Shown here: one piece after another, positions 51,662 through 60,225 of the stretch | Layout: every line of letters begins with the position of its first letter | How positions within the stretch are numbered: position 1 is the stretch's first letter | DNA from: Anaerolineales bacterium | Lineage (GTDB): Bacteria; Chloroflexota; Anaerolineae; Anaerolineales; Villigracilaceae | Assembly: GCA_020851785.1 (NCBI GenBank) | Contig: JADZCC010000044.1 | Location: 1 to 63,009, forward strand | Direction: 5' to 3' | DNA length: 63,009 nucleotides | Made by a program: the position numbers and the translations under genes | Notes under the pieces: generated by a model | Seen by the model: only the letters and a program-made list of their open reading frames with translations | The model's database searches: none | Told to the model about the DNA's origin: nothing

Positions 51662-53418
51662 CCGCCCCAGCCCCCACGCTCGACGCGACGGCCCAACTTA
51701 ACGCCAGCCTGCTCGCCAGATTCCCGGAGAGCGTCTCCACTGAGACACGGCCCGGCTACAGCGGCATCATCGTCAAAAAAGAAAACCTCGTCGAAGTCGC
51801 CGCCGCCATCCGCGATGAGTTCGGCTACGACCTGCTGACGGCCGTCACCGCCGTGGATTATCTCGCTGAAAATAAAATGGAAGTGGTCTATCACGCCTAT
51901 AAAACCACCGGCGGAGCGGGGCTGACGTTTAGGGTTCAAGCTGAGCGCGTGGACCCGATTGAAGTTCCGTCGCTGGTGGAGATTTGGGCCGGCGCAGATT
52001 TTCAAGAACGCGAAGCCTACGACCTGTTTGGCATTCGCTTCACCAGCCATCCAGACTTGCGCCGCATTCTAATGTGGGAAGGGTTTGACGGCCATCCGTT
52101 ACGCAAAGATTGGAAGGAAGCCTTCTTTGAAGAGGAGACCAAGCCTTTCAAAAGCCGCTGGCCAGACGGACAGCATGTTTACGCTGAATTCAAAAATCCA
52201 TTTCGGGATAATTTGAATTTCCCGAAAGATTTTGACCCCAACGCCTACCAACCCACCGGAGAGGACGACCTGTATCTCTCGCTCGAAAATCACAGCCTCA
52301 AAACTGAAAGCGGAATCAAAACCGACCAGATTGTAGTGAACATGGGACCGCATCACCCCTCCACGCATGGCGTTTTACGCGTGGCCGTAACGCTGGACGG
52401 CGAAACGATTTTGGGATTAAAGCCGGTGATGGGCTATTTGCATCGCAATCACGACAAGATCGGCGAACGCAGTACCTACTTACAGATCATGCCGTACACC
52501 GACCGGCTGGATTACTTCAACTCGATGAGCAACAACCTGGGTTACGCCATCACCGTTGAAAAGCTGATGAAAATTCCAGTGGCGGAACGGGCGGAATACA
52601 TCCGCGTGATTATGGCGGAGTTGACGCGCATTCAAAATCACCTGATCTTTGTCGGCACGCTCACCAACGACCTCGGCGCCATGTACACGCCTTCGCTCTA
52701 CGCCTTCGAGGAACGCGAATTAATTTTGGATATTTTTGAAGCGGTCTCCGGCGCGCGGATGATGTGCAATTACCTGCGCTTTGGCGGCGTGGTGCGCGAC
52801 ATCCCCGACGATGTCTTGGGCAAGATCAAAGATCTGATCTATGAACGCCTGCCTGCCAAAACCGCTGAAATGGAACGCCTGCTTAACGATAACGAAGTGT
52901 TGATTGGGCGCTTAAAAGGCGTGCATGTTCTGAATGCAGAAACCGCGGTGCGCTACTCGGTGACAGGCCCGGTTTTACGCGCCGCGGGCGTACCGTATGA
53001 CCTGCGCCGCGCCGATCCCTATTCCGTTTATGACCGTTTTGATTTTGATGTGGCGGTACGCCACAACGGCGACATGCTGGACAATTACTTGATTCGCTTC
53101 GACGAGATTTGGCAGTCGCTGAAAATTTTGGAGCAGGCGTTGAAACAAATGCCCGAGGGGCCGGTCAACTCTCAGAAATTGCAGTACCAGGTTCGAGTTC
53201 CGGCAGGCGAAGCGTATGGGCGCATCGAATCCCCGAAAGGCGAACTCGGTTTTTACATCGTCTCCAATGGCAAGCCCACTCCGTATCGTTATCACGTGCG
53301 CCCGGCTTCTTTTGTGAACATCACCGCGCTGGAGGAAATGTGCCGCGGCTCGAAGATTCAGGACTTCATCGCGTTGTTGGGCATGTTGGATATTGTGATG
53401 GGCGAACTGGATCGCTAA
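51658..53418 (+). CDS. nuoCD: fused NADH-quinone oxidoreductase subunits C and D
   Basis: 586 aa, GTG start overlapping nuoB. Residues about 1-170 are NuoC ([31 protein letters not shown]); about 200-586 are NuoD ([28 protein letters not shown]), with the conserved C-terminal PRGE-like segment [21 protein letters not shown] and the terminal DIVMGELDR. The C-D fusion is known from several groups. It couples the quinone pocket to the peripheral arm. Confidence 0.96.
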   Translation: MTAPAPTLDATAQLNASLLARFPESVSTETRPGYSGIIVKKENLVEVAAAIRDEFGYDLLTAVTAVDYLAENKMEVVYHAYKTTGGAGLTFRVQAERVDPIEVPSLVEIWAGADFQEREAYDLFGIRFTSHPDLRRILMWEGFDGHPLRKDWKEAFFEEETKPFKSRWPDGQHVYAEFKNPFRDNLNFPKDFDPNAYQPTGEDDLYLSLENHSLKTESGIKTDQIVVNMGPHHPSTHGVLRVAVTLDGETILGLKPVMGYLHRNHDKIGERSTYLQIMPYTDRLDYFNSMSNNLGYAITVEKLMKIPVAERAEYIRVIMAELTRIQNHLIFVGTLTNDLGAMYTPSLYAFEERELILDIFEAVSGARMMCNYLRFGGVVRDIPDDVLGKIKDLIYERLPAKTAEMERLLNDNEVLIGRLKGVHVLNAETAVRYSVTGPVLRAAGVPYDLRRADPYSVYDRFDFDVAVRHNGDMLDNYLIRFDEIWQSLKILEQALKQMPEGPVNSQKLQYQVRVPAGEAYGRIESPKGELGFYIVSNGKPTPYRYHVRPASFVNITALEEMCRGSKIQDFIALLGMLDIVMGELDR

Positions 53419-53433
53419 ACAGGAGCAGATGAC

Positions 53434-54072
53434 ATGTTGGGAAAAGGCATTCTTAAATCTTTGCAAGTGACCTGGAAGCGTTATTGGGATACCTACGCGG
53501 ACGATCTGACGTGGTGGCTGAGCGGCAAAAAACGTTATCACAGCGTGGAAGGCGTGGCGCATCGCTCCAGCAAAAACGCCAAAGGGATTTTTACGGTGCA
53601 GTACCCGGAAGAACGCTTGATTCTGCCGGAAGAAGCGCGCTATTTGCCGTTTCTAATTTACAATGAGTTGGAAGACGGCAAAAGGGAAATCCTTTGCACG
53701 TCCTGCGGAATTTGCGCCAAGGTCTGCCCGCCGCAATGTATCTGGATCGTACGCTCCAACGACCCGCAAACCGGGCGGCCCATTCCGGAGCCAACCGCGT
53801 TTTATGTGGACATGGATCTCTGCATGAACTGCGGGTTATGCGCCGAGTACTGCCCGTTTGACGCAATCAAAATGGATCACGATTTTGAACTTGCGTCTTT
53901 CACCCGCAACGTGTACGATTTGGAAAAGTTACTCAAGCCGTCTGCGTATTATCAAGGCATTCGTCCGCAAAATTTTGCGCGCGAAGAAGCCGACCGCAAA
54001 GCCAAGGAAGAAGCCAAGGCCGCCAAAGCCGCAAAGACGGCCGAGGCTTCCGCTCCGGCGGCTCCGGCTTAA
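53434..54072 (+). CDS. nuoI: NADH-quinone oxidoreductase subunit I
   Basis: 212 aa. Two [4Fe-4S] motifs: CTSCGICAKVCPPQC and CMNCGLCAEYCPFDA, ending in the usual PCK-less continuation. An amphipathic N-terminal helix (KSLQVTWKRYWDTY) lies along the membrane. The last about 30 residues are an Ala/Lys/Glu tail, longer than in the E. coli protein. The genes for E, F, G and the membrane arm are not in this window. Confidence 0.94.
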   Translation: MLGKGILKSLQVTWKRYWDTYADDLTWWLSGKKRYHSVEGVAHRSSKNAKGIFTVQYPEERLILPEEARYLPFLIYNELEDGKREILCTSCGICAKVCPPQCIWIVRSNDPQTGRPIPEPTAFYVDMDLCMNCGLCAEYCPFDAIKMDHDFELASFTRNVYDLEKLLKPSAYYQGIRPQNFAREEADRKAKEEAKAAKAAKTAEASAPAAPA

Positions 54073-54109
54073 TCATCACATCATTACAAGGAAAGTATTG
54101 GAAAAATTC

Positions 54110-55186
54110 ATGTCAGCAATTACAAAAGAAGCAGTTCTCGCCGCGTTGGGCAAAGTTCAGGAACCGGACTTAAAGCAGGATTTGGTGACGCTCAACATGG
54201 TTCGTAATGTAGAAATTGAAAACGGGGTGGTTTCGTTTACGGTTATGCTCACCACGCCCGCCTGCCCGTTTCGCGTCAAGATTGAACGCGACGCGAAGGA
54301 AGCGGTAATGACCATCGCCGGCGTGCAGGCTGTGGCCGTAAAAATGGATTCGGATGTGCCGAACGATGGACGGATGCGCGGGCTGGTCAAAACGCCGATT
54401 CGCAACGCGATTGCCATCGGTTCGGGCAAGGGTGGCGTGGGAAAGTCCACCGTTTCGGTCAACGTGGCAGTGGCGCTCGCGCAAGCTGGAGCCAGAGTCG
54501 GGTTGTTGGATGCGGATATTTACGGGCCGAATACGCCGACCATGCTCGGCGTGGAAAAACTCCCACCGCCGCAGGGTCCCAAGTTAATCCCCGCTGAAGC
54601 CTACGGGCTGAAAATGATTTCGATGGGCTTGCTGGTCAAGCCCGGCCAACCGTTGATTTGGCGCGGGCCGATGCTCAACTCCGCCATTCGCCAATTTTTG
54701 GGCGATGTGGAATGGGGCGAGTTGGATTACCTGATCGTGGACCTGCCCCCCGGCACGGGCGACGCGTCGCTCTCGCTCGCGCAGGCTTTGCCGTTATCCG
54801 GCGCGGTGGTGGTCACTTTGCCGCAATTGGTTTCGTTGGAAGACGCGGGCCGCGGGTTGAACATGTTTAAGACGCTGGAAGTTCCCGTTTTGGGCATCGT
54901 CGAGAATATGTCCTATTTGGAATTGCCCGACGGTTCGCGCATGGATTTGTTCGGCGCGGGCGGCGGCGAGTATTTGGCCAAGATCACCGAAACGGATTAT
55001 CTCGGCGGCATTCCGATTGATCAAAACGTGCGGATTGGCGGGGATACCGGCAAGCCGATTGTCGCTGAGCATCCCGATTCGCCGGTGGCCAAAGCGCTCG
55101 TTGAGATCGCCCAGAAAATTGCCTCCAAGATCAGCGTGGCGGCGATTGGCGTAAATAACAGCGTGCCAATCAATATCGTTGAGTAA
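54110..55186 (+). CDS. mrp: Mrp/NBP35-type ATPase (iron-sulfur carrier)
   Basis: 358 aa from the ATG at 54110; a TTG at 54098, nearer to AAGGAAAG, would add 4 residues. The DUF59 domain (1-95, with TTPACPFRVKIERD) precedes a P-loop ATPase with GKGGVGKST (106-114). The C-terminal C-x2-C that bridges the cluster in most Mrp proteins is absent: the region reads NMSYLELPDGSRMDLFG. Cluster binding must therefore differ, or the protein works without one. It ends the nuo operon. Confidence 0.9.
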   Translation: MSAITKEAVLAALGKVQEPDLKQDLVTLNMVRNVEIENGVVSFTVMLTTPACPFRVKIERDAKEAVMTIAGVQAVAVKMDSDVPNDGRMRGLVKTPIRNAIAIGSGKGGVGKSTVSVNVAVALAQAGARVGLLDADIYGPNTPTMLGVEKLPPPQGPKLIPAEAYGLKMISMGLLVKPGQPLIWRGPMLNSAIRQFLGDVEWGELDYLIVDLPPGTGDASLSLAQALPLSGAVVVTLPQLVSLEDAGRGLNMFKTLEVPVLGIVENMSYLELPDGSRMDLFGAGGGEYLAKITETDYLGGIPIDQNVRIGGDTGKPIVAEHPDSPVAKALVEIAQKIASKISVAAIGVNNSVPINIVE

Positions 55187-55207
55187 GGCAAAAAATATTT
55201 TCAAAGC

Positions 55208-55242
55208 AAGGCCCAATGGACTATATCCGTTGGGCCTTTTTG
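55208..55242 (+). terminator. intrinsic terminator of the nuo-mrp operon
   Basis: AAGGCCCAATGGA (55208-55220), loop CTATA, TCCGTTGGGCCTT (55226-55238) with one G-U pair, then TTTTTG. It ends the iscX-nuoB-nuoCD-nuoI-mrp transcript. It also shows that the following gene cannot start at 55216. Confidence 0.92.
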
Positions 55243-55323
55243 CTTGGCTGGCTTGGTAAAATAAACCAGCCCCAAAAATCACACTGGGAAAATCTCTTAA
55301 AAACTCCGGTAGGTTATCGCTTA

Positions 55324-55974
55324 ATGATTAAAAGTTTTATTGAACGCAATTTTAGTTTTGTCGGCGCGTGGATCATGCAGATTCAAAAGCGCTCCCTGCC
55401 GGAGAAAATCCTCGCGGCCTATCGGCAGGGACAGTTTCCAATGGTTAACCGCTTCGGCTTTATCAGTTGGAAGCGTCCGCAGGTACGGGCATTGATTCCG
55501 CTGGATGAGCGCTTTCACATCGGCAAGCGCTTAACCAAAAAACTCGAAGCGCAGATCTTTGAAGTTACCTTTGACCAGGCCTTCGCGGACGTGATTCACA
55601 ACTGCGCCCGGCCTTCAACCCACGCGCGCGACGTCTGGCTGACGCCGGAATTAATCGAAGCCTATATTCGACTGCACAAACTCGGCCACGCGCACAGCGT
55701 GGAGGTTTGGCATGATGGGAAATTGGTCGGTGGAGAATACGGCCTCGCCATCGGCGGGTTTTACGCAGGCGAAAGCATGTTTCATTATGAAGACTATGCC
55801 AGTCGGGTGGCGCTGGTACATCTCGTCAACCGACTGCGCGCAAAAGGCTTCACGCTTTTGGATACGCAATACCTCAACGCCACCTCGCGGGAATTTGGCG
55901 GATACGAAATTGAACTGGCAGAATACAACGCCTTACTAGCCGCGGCCTTGGCGCGCGCAGAGACGAGTTTTTAG
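55324..55974 (+). CDS. aat: leucyl/phenylalanyl-tRNA-protein transferase
   Basis: 216 aa from the ATG at 55324; the frame opens earlier, but that part is covered by the terminator at 55208-55242. Family blocks: AAYRQGQFPM, AYIRLHKLGHAHSVEVWHD, LVGGEYGLAIGGFYAGESMFH and ALVHLVNRLRAKGF. It adds Leu or Phe to N-terminal Lys/Arg of proteins and marks them for ClpAP. The common WWSPDPR motif reads FISWKRPQ here. The gene ends 6 nt from the convergent lipoprotein gene. Confidence 0.9.
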   Translation: MIKSFIERNFSFVGAWIMQIQKRSLPEKILAAYRQGQFPMVNRFGFISWKRPQVRALIPLDERFHIGKRLTKKLEAQIFEVTFDQAFADVIHNCARPSTHARDVWLTPELIEAYIRLHKLGHAHSVEVWHDGKLVGGEYGLAIGGFYAGESMFHYEDYASRVALVHLVNRLRAKGFTLLDTQYLNATSREFGGYEIELAEYNALLAAALARAETSF

Positions 55975-55980
55975 CGTCTG

Positions 55981-56868
55981 TTACTGGTCGGCATTCATCG
56001 CACAACGAAAGCCCATGCCGTCGTATTTATCATAGAGCGCAAACCACAGCCGATAGGCCGAACGCCCAAAGCCATAGGTAAAATTCCACGAGCCGCCGCG
56101 CAAGACGCGATAGATGGTAATCGCCGGGTCTGTGCCTTGCGGGTTTTCATACGGCGAAACAGCGTAGTAACTTTTCCGTTCCTGAAAGAGGAGCGGATCA
56201 TTTTCAATAAACGCATCATGCACCCACTCCCAAACGTTGCCGCCCATATCCAACGCGCCATACGGGCTGGCTCCCTGCGGAAAACTGCCCACCGGCGCGC
56301 TTCGCTTGAAGCCATCACAATCCACCAGTCCAGGAGCCATGATGGAGGCGTCCTGCTCAGTTTCATCGTCATAATTTCCCTTTGAACACTCATATTCATT
56401 GCCCCAGGGGTAGACATATTTTTCATTCGTTCGCGGATTCCACGTGGCGGCTTTCTCCCATTCCGCTTCAGTTGGCAAGCGGCGACCCGCCCAACTGCAA
56501 TAGGTTTGCGCCTGATCCCATGAGACATACACCACCGGATGAAGTTTATACGCGGGATTATCATAATCTTCGGTCTTTAGTGGAGAACTGCACGTTCCCG
56601 CTTCCGCACATTGACGATACGCTTCATTCGTGACTTCAGTCTGGTCCAGCCAAAACGAATCAAGGTACACCCTGTGAGCGGGTTGCTCATCCGACAATCC
56701 GGTTTCAGAACCCATCACAAACTCCCCCGCCGGAACATAGACCAGCTTCGCGCCATCTTTCGGCGCGATTAACGTATCGCCAAGTTGCGGAGTCGGCGCC
56801 ACGGCCGGCCCGCACCCGCCCGCGAGGAAGATCGCCGCAAAACAAAAGAAAACGAGTCTGGGCTTCAT
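55981..56868 (-). CDS. lipoprotein with formylglycine-generating-enzyme (SUMF1) domain
   Basis: 295 aa from the ATG at 56868 (GGAG 6 nt upstream). The lipobox LAGGC lies near residue 20. The FGE-sulfatase fold is complete in outline: FVMGSETGLSDEQPAHRV, DQTEVTNEAY, PVVYVSWDQAQTYCSWAGRRLPTEAEWEKAA, DMGGNVWEWV and RVLRGGSW. There is no sulfatase gene nearby, and the copper-binding cysteine pair of true FGE is not evident. Most such bacterial proteins have unassigned roles; some serve as kinase-linked or binding modules. Confidence 0.85.
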   Translation of the reverse strand: MKPRLVFFCFAAIFLAGGCGPAVAPTPQLGDTLIAPKDGAKLVYVPAGEFVMGSETGLSDEQPAHRVYLDSFWLDQTEVTNEAYRQCAEAGTCSSPLKTEDYDNPAYKLHPVVYVSWDQAQTYCSWAGRRLPTEAEWEKAATWNPRTNEKYVYPWGNEYECSKGNYDDETEQDASIMAPGLVDCDGFKRSAPVGSFPQGASPYGALDMGGNVWEWVHDAFIENDPLLFQERKSYYAVSPYENPQGTDPAITIYRVLRGGSWNFTYGFGRSAYRLWFALYDKYDGMGFRCAMNADQ

Positions 56869-57024
56869 TTCAAACTCCATTCGATAAGTGGAAATTTGGA
56901 AAATACGACTTTTTTAGTATAGTCATCATTTGAAAAATTGCAACTCCCGGCCCAGCCTGAATAAATTTCTCTGCTAGAATCAAACTTGTCTGGTTCATTT
57001 CAACCGCCGAAGGAATCTTCTGCC

Positions 57025-58458
57025 ATGCGATTTTTCTCCCTAAACTTCTGGCATACCTTTTGGAAAGGCAAGCTAAATTCCAGAAACGTTCTTTTAGGGG
57101 TTGCGCTCCTGCTTTCCTTATGGGTTGGCGTGCGCTATGCAGGCGAAGCCTATATCTACATCGCGCCAATTCTATTATGGGCTTACGCCATCCTGCTGGC
57201 CTTCGCAGTTTTATACCCAAAAGAAAAAGTCAAACCAAGCCAATTCGCCTTCTCGTCAACCTGGTTGTGGATGTTGCTCCTGCTTGGCATTGCCTTTGGA
57301 CTGCGTCTGCTGGCGCTCAATACAATCCTAACCCAGGGCTTTCATCCCGACGAGGCCGGAGCGGTGGACTTTTCTTTCATTCAAATCTTCGCGCCAGAAA
57401 ACAACGGACTCACCATCAACCCCTTGCGCGTTGGAACCGACGCGCAACCCATCCTGTACAACTACATCCTTCGCTGGAGCATCGAAACGTTTGGCTTCAC
57501 GTTCGCCGGAGCGCGGTTGTCCAGCGTCATCGCCGGAACGCTCGCCATCCCGGCCATCTTCTTTATGGTGGACGAAATGTCCAATCGCCGCACCGCCTGG
57601 CTGGCGGCCATTTTGGCGGCCGTCTATCATTATCACATCCAATGGTCGCGGATTGCGCTCAGTAACATCTGGGTAACGTTGTTAATTCCGCTGACGCTGG
57701 GACTCTTTCTCAGAGGCTGGCGATTAAAAAGATTGAACGAAGCGTTATTGGCCGGTTTCTGGCTTGGGCTGGCCGCTTATTTCTACACCGGCGGATACAT
57801 CATCATCTTCCTGTTTGCCCTGCTGATTTTGCAAACCTGGAAGCAGACGGAAAACTCAACCGGGTTTATTTCGTTCGCCTCAAAGTCTTTATTTTTGGCG
57901 GCGATCGTCGCCATGCCGTTGATTGTCTTTGCCATTCGCTACCCAAGCTTTTTCTTTGAGCGCTTGAACATCATCTATGGCTGGATGCCCGACGCGCCAG
58001 CCTACGAGTTGGGCGCAGGCGCCAACTGGAAAGAGTACGCCATCCACCAAGTTGTCCACTCCTTTGGAGGCTGGAATTACTTCCCAGACGTAACCGGATT
58101 CTACGGCGCGTCCTTTCCCCTGCTCACCGATGTATCCTCTGTTTTATTTTTAGTCGGCTTGGCGCTCACCCTCCGGGCAAGGCAATATTTCCCTGTATTT
58201 TGGATTGTCCTCGTGGCCCTTTTTGGAGGTGTAATGGTCTCTGGCACGCCGTCTTCATCGCACTATATTGGCTCCATTCCAGCCATTTGCTGGCTGGTCG
58301 CCGTTCCGCTGAATCGTTTAATCGAGCGTAAACAGGCGCGTTGGGCATATCTCCTTTTAGGAAGCATCATCGTAATGAACCTGTTCTTCTATTTTTATGT
58401 GTACGCCCACGACCCATCCATTGATTTCAGCGCCGTCTTCCCAATTTCCGGCCCGTAG
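57025..58458 (+). CDS. polytopic membrane protein, probable glycosyltransferase (GT39-like) C
   Basis: 477 aa from the ATG at 57025 (MRFFSLNFWHTFW). It has about eleven membrane segments, with the catalytic-loop motif QGFHPDEAGAVDFSF after the first pair, the H-x-D-E pattern of PMT/GT39 enzymes. It has no adjacent sugar genes. It resembles the minus-strand trio at 33684-37997 in architecture, not closely in sequence. Divergent from the SUMF1 lipoprotein gene, with about 155 nt between starts and no clear promoter. Confidence 0.75.
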   Translation: MRFFSLNFWHTFWKGKLNSRNVLLGVALLLSLWVGVRYAGEAYIYIAPILLWAYAILLAFAVLYPKEKVKPSQFAFSSTWLWMLLLLGIAFGLRLLALNTILTQGFHPDEAGAVDFSFIQIFAPENNGLTINPLRVGTDAQPILYNYILRWSIETFGFTFAGARLSSVIAGTLAIPAIFFMVDEMSNRRTAWLAAILAAVYHYHIQWSRIALSNIWVTLLIPLTLGLFLRGWRLKRLNEALLAGFWLGLAAYFYTGGYIIIFLFALLILQTWKQTENSTGFISFASKSLFLAAIVAMPLIVFAIRYPSFFFERLNIIYGWMPDAPAYELGAGANWKEYAIHQVVHSFGGWNYFPDVTGFYGASFPLLTDVSSVLFLVGLALTLRARQYFPVFWIVLVALFGGVMVSGTPSSSHYIGSIPAICWLVAVPLNRLIERKQARWAYLLLGSIIVMNLFFYFYVYAHDPSIDFSAVFPISGP

Positions 58459-58502
58459 AATCCCCCCCGCCACCCCGCAGGCCTCTTTAGGATTCCCTAC
58501 GG

Positions 58503-58508
58503 TATAAT
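58503..58508 (+). promoter_or_regulatory. -10 element before the PSP1 gene
   Basis: TATAAT ends 9 nt before the ATG at 58518, so the leader would be only about 2-3 nt. The -35 is weak. Confidence 0.4.
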
Positions 58509-58517
58509 TAAAAGATT

Positions 58518-59462
58518 ATGGAAACTATCCCTCCCAACCTGATTGGCGTTCGTTTTACCAAAGTAGGCAAAATTTATCATTTTGAAATTTCCGCCGTGCC
58601 AGACTTGGCGCTGGGCGAGCATGTCATCGTAGATACCTCCCGTGGCAAACACCTCGGCGAAGTCGTGCAAGTTCTGCAGGAAATGCCCGAGAAACCCGAA
58701 GGCGGCTGGAGGTCCGTGGAGCGGCGCGCCACCCCACGCGATTTACTGCTTCAGCAAACCTGGCAATCCAAACAAACCGAAGCCATGATTAACTGCCGCG
58801 CGCGCGCCTCCGAATTAAAACTCCGGGACGTAAAAATCGTCACCGCCGAATACAACTACGACGGTTCGCGCCTGGCCTTCCTCTTTAGCACGGAGAGCGA
58901 AGAAAAGGTGGATTTGAAATCGCTCAAAAAAGACATGCACGAACTCTATCCCAACGCGCATATCGAAATGCGCCAGATCGGCCCGCGCGACGTGGCCAAA
59001 TTTCTGGGCGGCATGGGCGCGTGCGGCATTGAAACCCGCTGTTGCTCAAAATTCCTCACCGACTTCTCCCCCATCTCAATCAAAATGGCCAAAGAGCAGG
59101 GCATCTCGCTCACGCCCAACGAAATTACCGGCATGTGCGGCCGCTTGCGTTGCTGTCTCATTTATGAATACGAACAATACGTGGCCGCGCGCAAAGAACT
59201 GCCCAAGCGCAACAAGCGCGTCGTCACGCCCAAAGGCGAAGGCAAAGTAATTGACGTGATTCCGATGAGCGAAAAAGTCGTTGTCCTCATCGAAAGCGGC
59301 ACAGACCGTCCGCAAACCTTCACCTTCACCCGCGAAGAAATTCAACCCTGGGACGAACTCGAAGCCCTGCGCCGAAAATCGCAAGCCCCGTGCGACCGTC
59401 ACGAAAGCGGCGGATGCACCTGCGGCAAAGACAGCCCGCTGAAAAATGACCGAACTCACTGA
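58518..59462 (+). CDS. ricT: PSP1 domain protein (RicT/YaaT-like)
   Basis: 314 aa. The PSP1 core ends in CGIETRCCSKFLTDF and GMCGRLRCCLIYEYEQY, the cysteine groups that hold a [4Fe-4S] cluster in RicT of Bacillus subtilis, where the RicAFT complex affects RNase Y, sporulation and competence. An extra C-terminal cysteine set appears in the tail (APCDRHESGGCTCG). RicA and RicF are not adjacent. The 3' end overlaps the PIG-L gene by 17 nt. Confidence 0.9.
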   Translation: METIPPNLIGVRFTKVGKIYHFEISAVPDLALGEHVIVDTSRGKHLGEVVQVLQEMPEKPEGGWRSVERRATPRDLLLQQTWQSKQTEAMINCRARASELKLRDVKIVTAEYNYDGSRLAFLFSTESEEKVDLKSLKKDMHELYPNAHIEMRQIGPRDVAKFLGGMGACGIETRCCSKFLTDFSPISIKMAKEQGISLTPNEITGMCGRLRCCLIYEYEQYVAARKELPKRNKRVVTPKGEGKVIDVIPMSEKVVVLIESGTDRPQTFTFTREEIQPWDELEALRRKSQAPCDRHESGGCTCGKDSPLKNDRTH

Positions 59463-60174
59463 CGCCTGGGAAACGCCGCAAAAAATTCTGGTCATCCTCG
59501 CCCACCCAGACGACCCGGAATTTTTCTGCGGCGCCGCGCTCGCCAAGTGGGCGTTGAGCGGGCATGAAATTACCTACCTGCTTTTAACCGGCGGCGACAA
59601 AGGCTATAACCCCACCACCCAACCGGATATGACTCCCGAAAAGCTCCGCGCGATTCGGCACGTGGAGCAGGCCAACGCCGCGAAAATCATCGGCGCACAA
59701 CCGCCGCACTTTCTGGACCTGCCAGACGGCTACCTGATCCCAGACTTAAACCTCCGCCGCGACATCGTCCGCGAAATCCGCAGATACAAGCCGGATGTGT
59801 TAGTCACCTGCGACCCGCAAAACCTCTTCGCCCAATACGGGCTTAACCATCCCGATCATCGCGCCTGCGGACAAGTCGTGCTGGACGCCGTCTTCCCCGC
59901 CGCCGGAAATTTGGCCTTCTTCCCAGAATTATTGGATGAAGGCCTGCAACCGCACATGCCGAAAGAAATCTGGTGTTCGCTCACCACGCAACCCAACTTC
60001 AGCGTGGATGTGACCGAAACCTGGAACATCAAAATGCAAGCCATCCTTGAACATAAAACCCAGGTCCAGGACGTTGAAAAACTAATCGAACGCTTCAAGT
60101 CCCGCCGCGCAGAAGACAGTACCGCCGAAAACCCGCGCTACGAAGAAAAATTCAAAGTCATCAAATACGCCTAA
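59446..60174 (+). CDS. PIG-L family deacetylase (LmbE-like)
   Basis: 242 aa. The zinc motif is AHPDDPEFFCGA at the start (H-x-D-D), with the later H-x2-H equivalent in HPDHRACGQVV. It should deacetylate an N-acetylglucosamine-type group on a small glycoside or lipid-linked sugar, as in mycothiol, bacillithiol or GPI-type pathways. Which substrate is unknown. It overlaps the PSP1 gene by 17 nt, so translation is coupled. Confidence 0.9.
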   Translation: MTELTDAWETPQKILVILAHPDDPEFFCGAALAKWALSGHEITYLLLTGGDKGYNPTTQPDMTPEKLRAIRHVEQANAAKIIGAQPPHFLDLPDGYLIPDLNLRRDIVREIRRYKPDVLVTCDPQNLFAQYGLNHPDHRACGQVVLDAVFPAAGNLAFFPELLDEGLQPHMPKEIWCSLTTQPNFSVDVTETWNIKMQAILEHKTQVQDVEKLIERFKSRRAEDSTAENPRYEEKFKVIKYA

Positions 60175-60211
60175 CCTTCAACCTTGAACCTGTAACCTGC
60201 AACCTTCAACC
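60173..60211. repeat. 7-bp tandem repeat AACCTKN
   Basis: Five and a half units of AACCT(T/G)N run 60173-60211: AACCTTC, AACCTTG, AACCTGT, AACCTGC, AACCTTC, AACC. The complement is a G-pair run (GGTT). It starts in the PIG-L stop codon and ends 14 nt before the M20 ATG. Confidence 0.8.
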
Positions 60212-60225
60212 AAACGGAGCCTCCC

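Noticed and set aside
55216..55323. Upstream extension of the aat gene
   Set aside because: The segment includes the terminator hairpin 55208-55242, and the family alignment begins after 55324.
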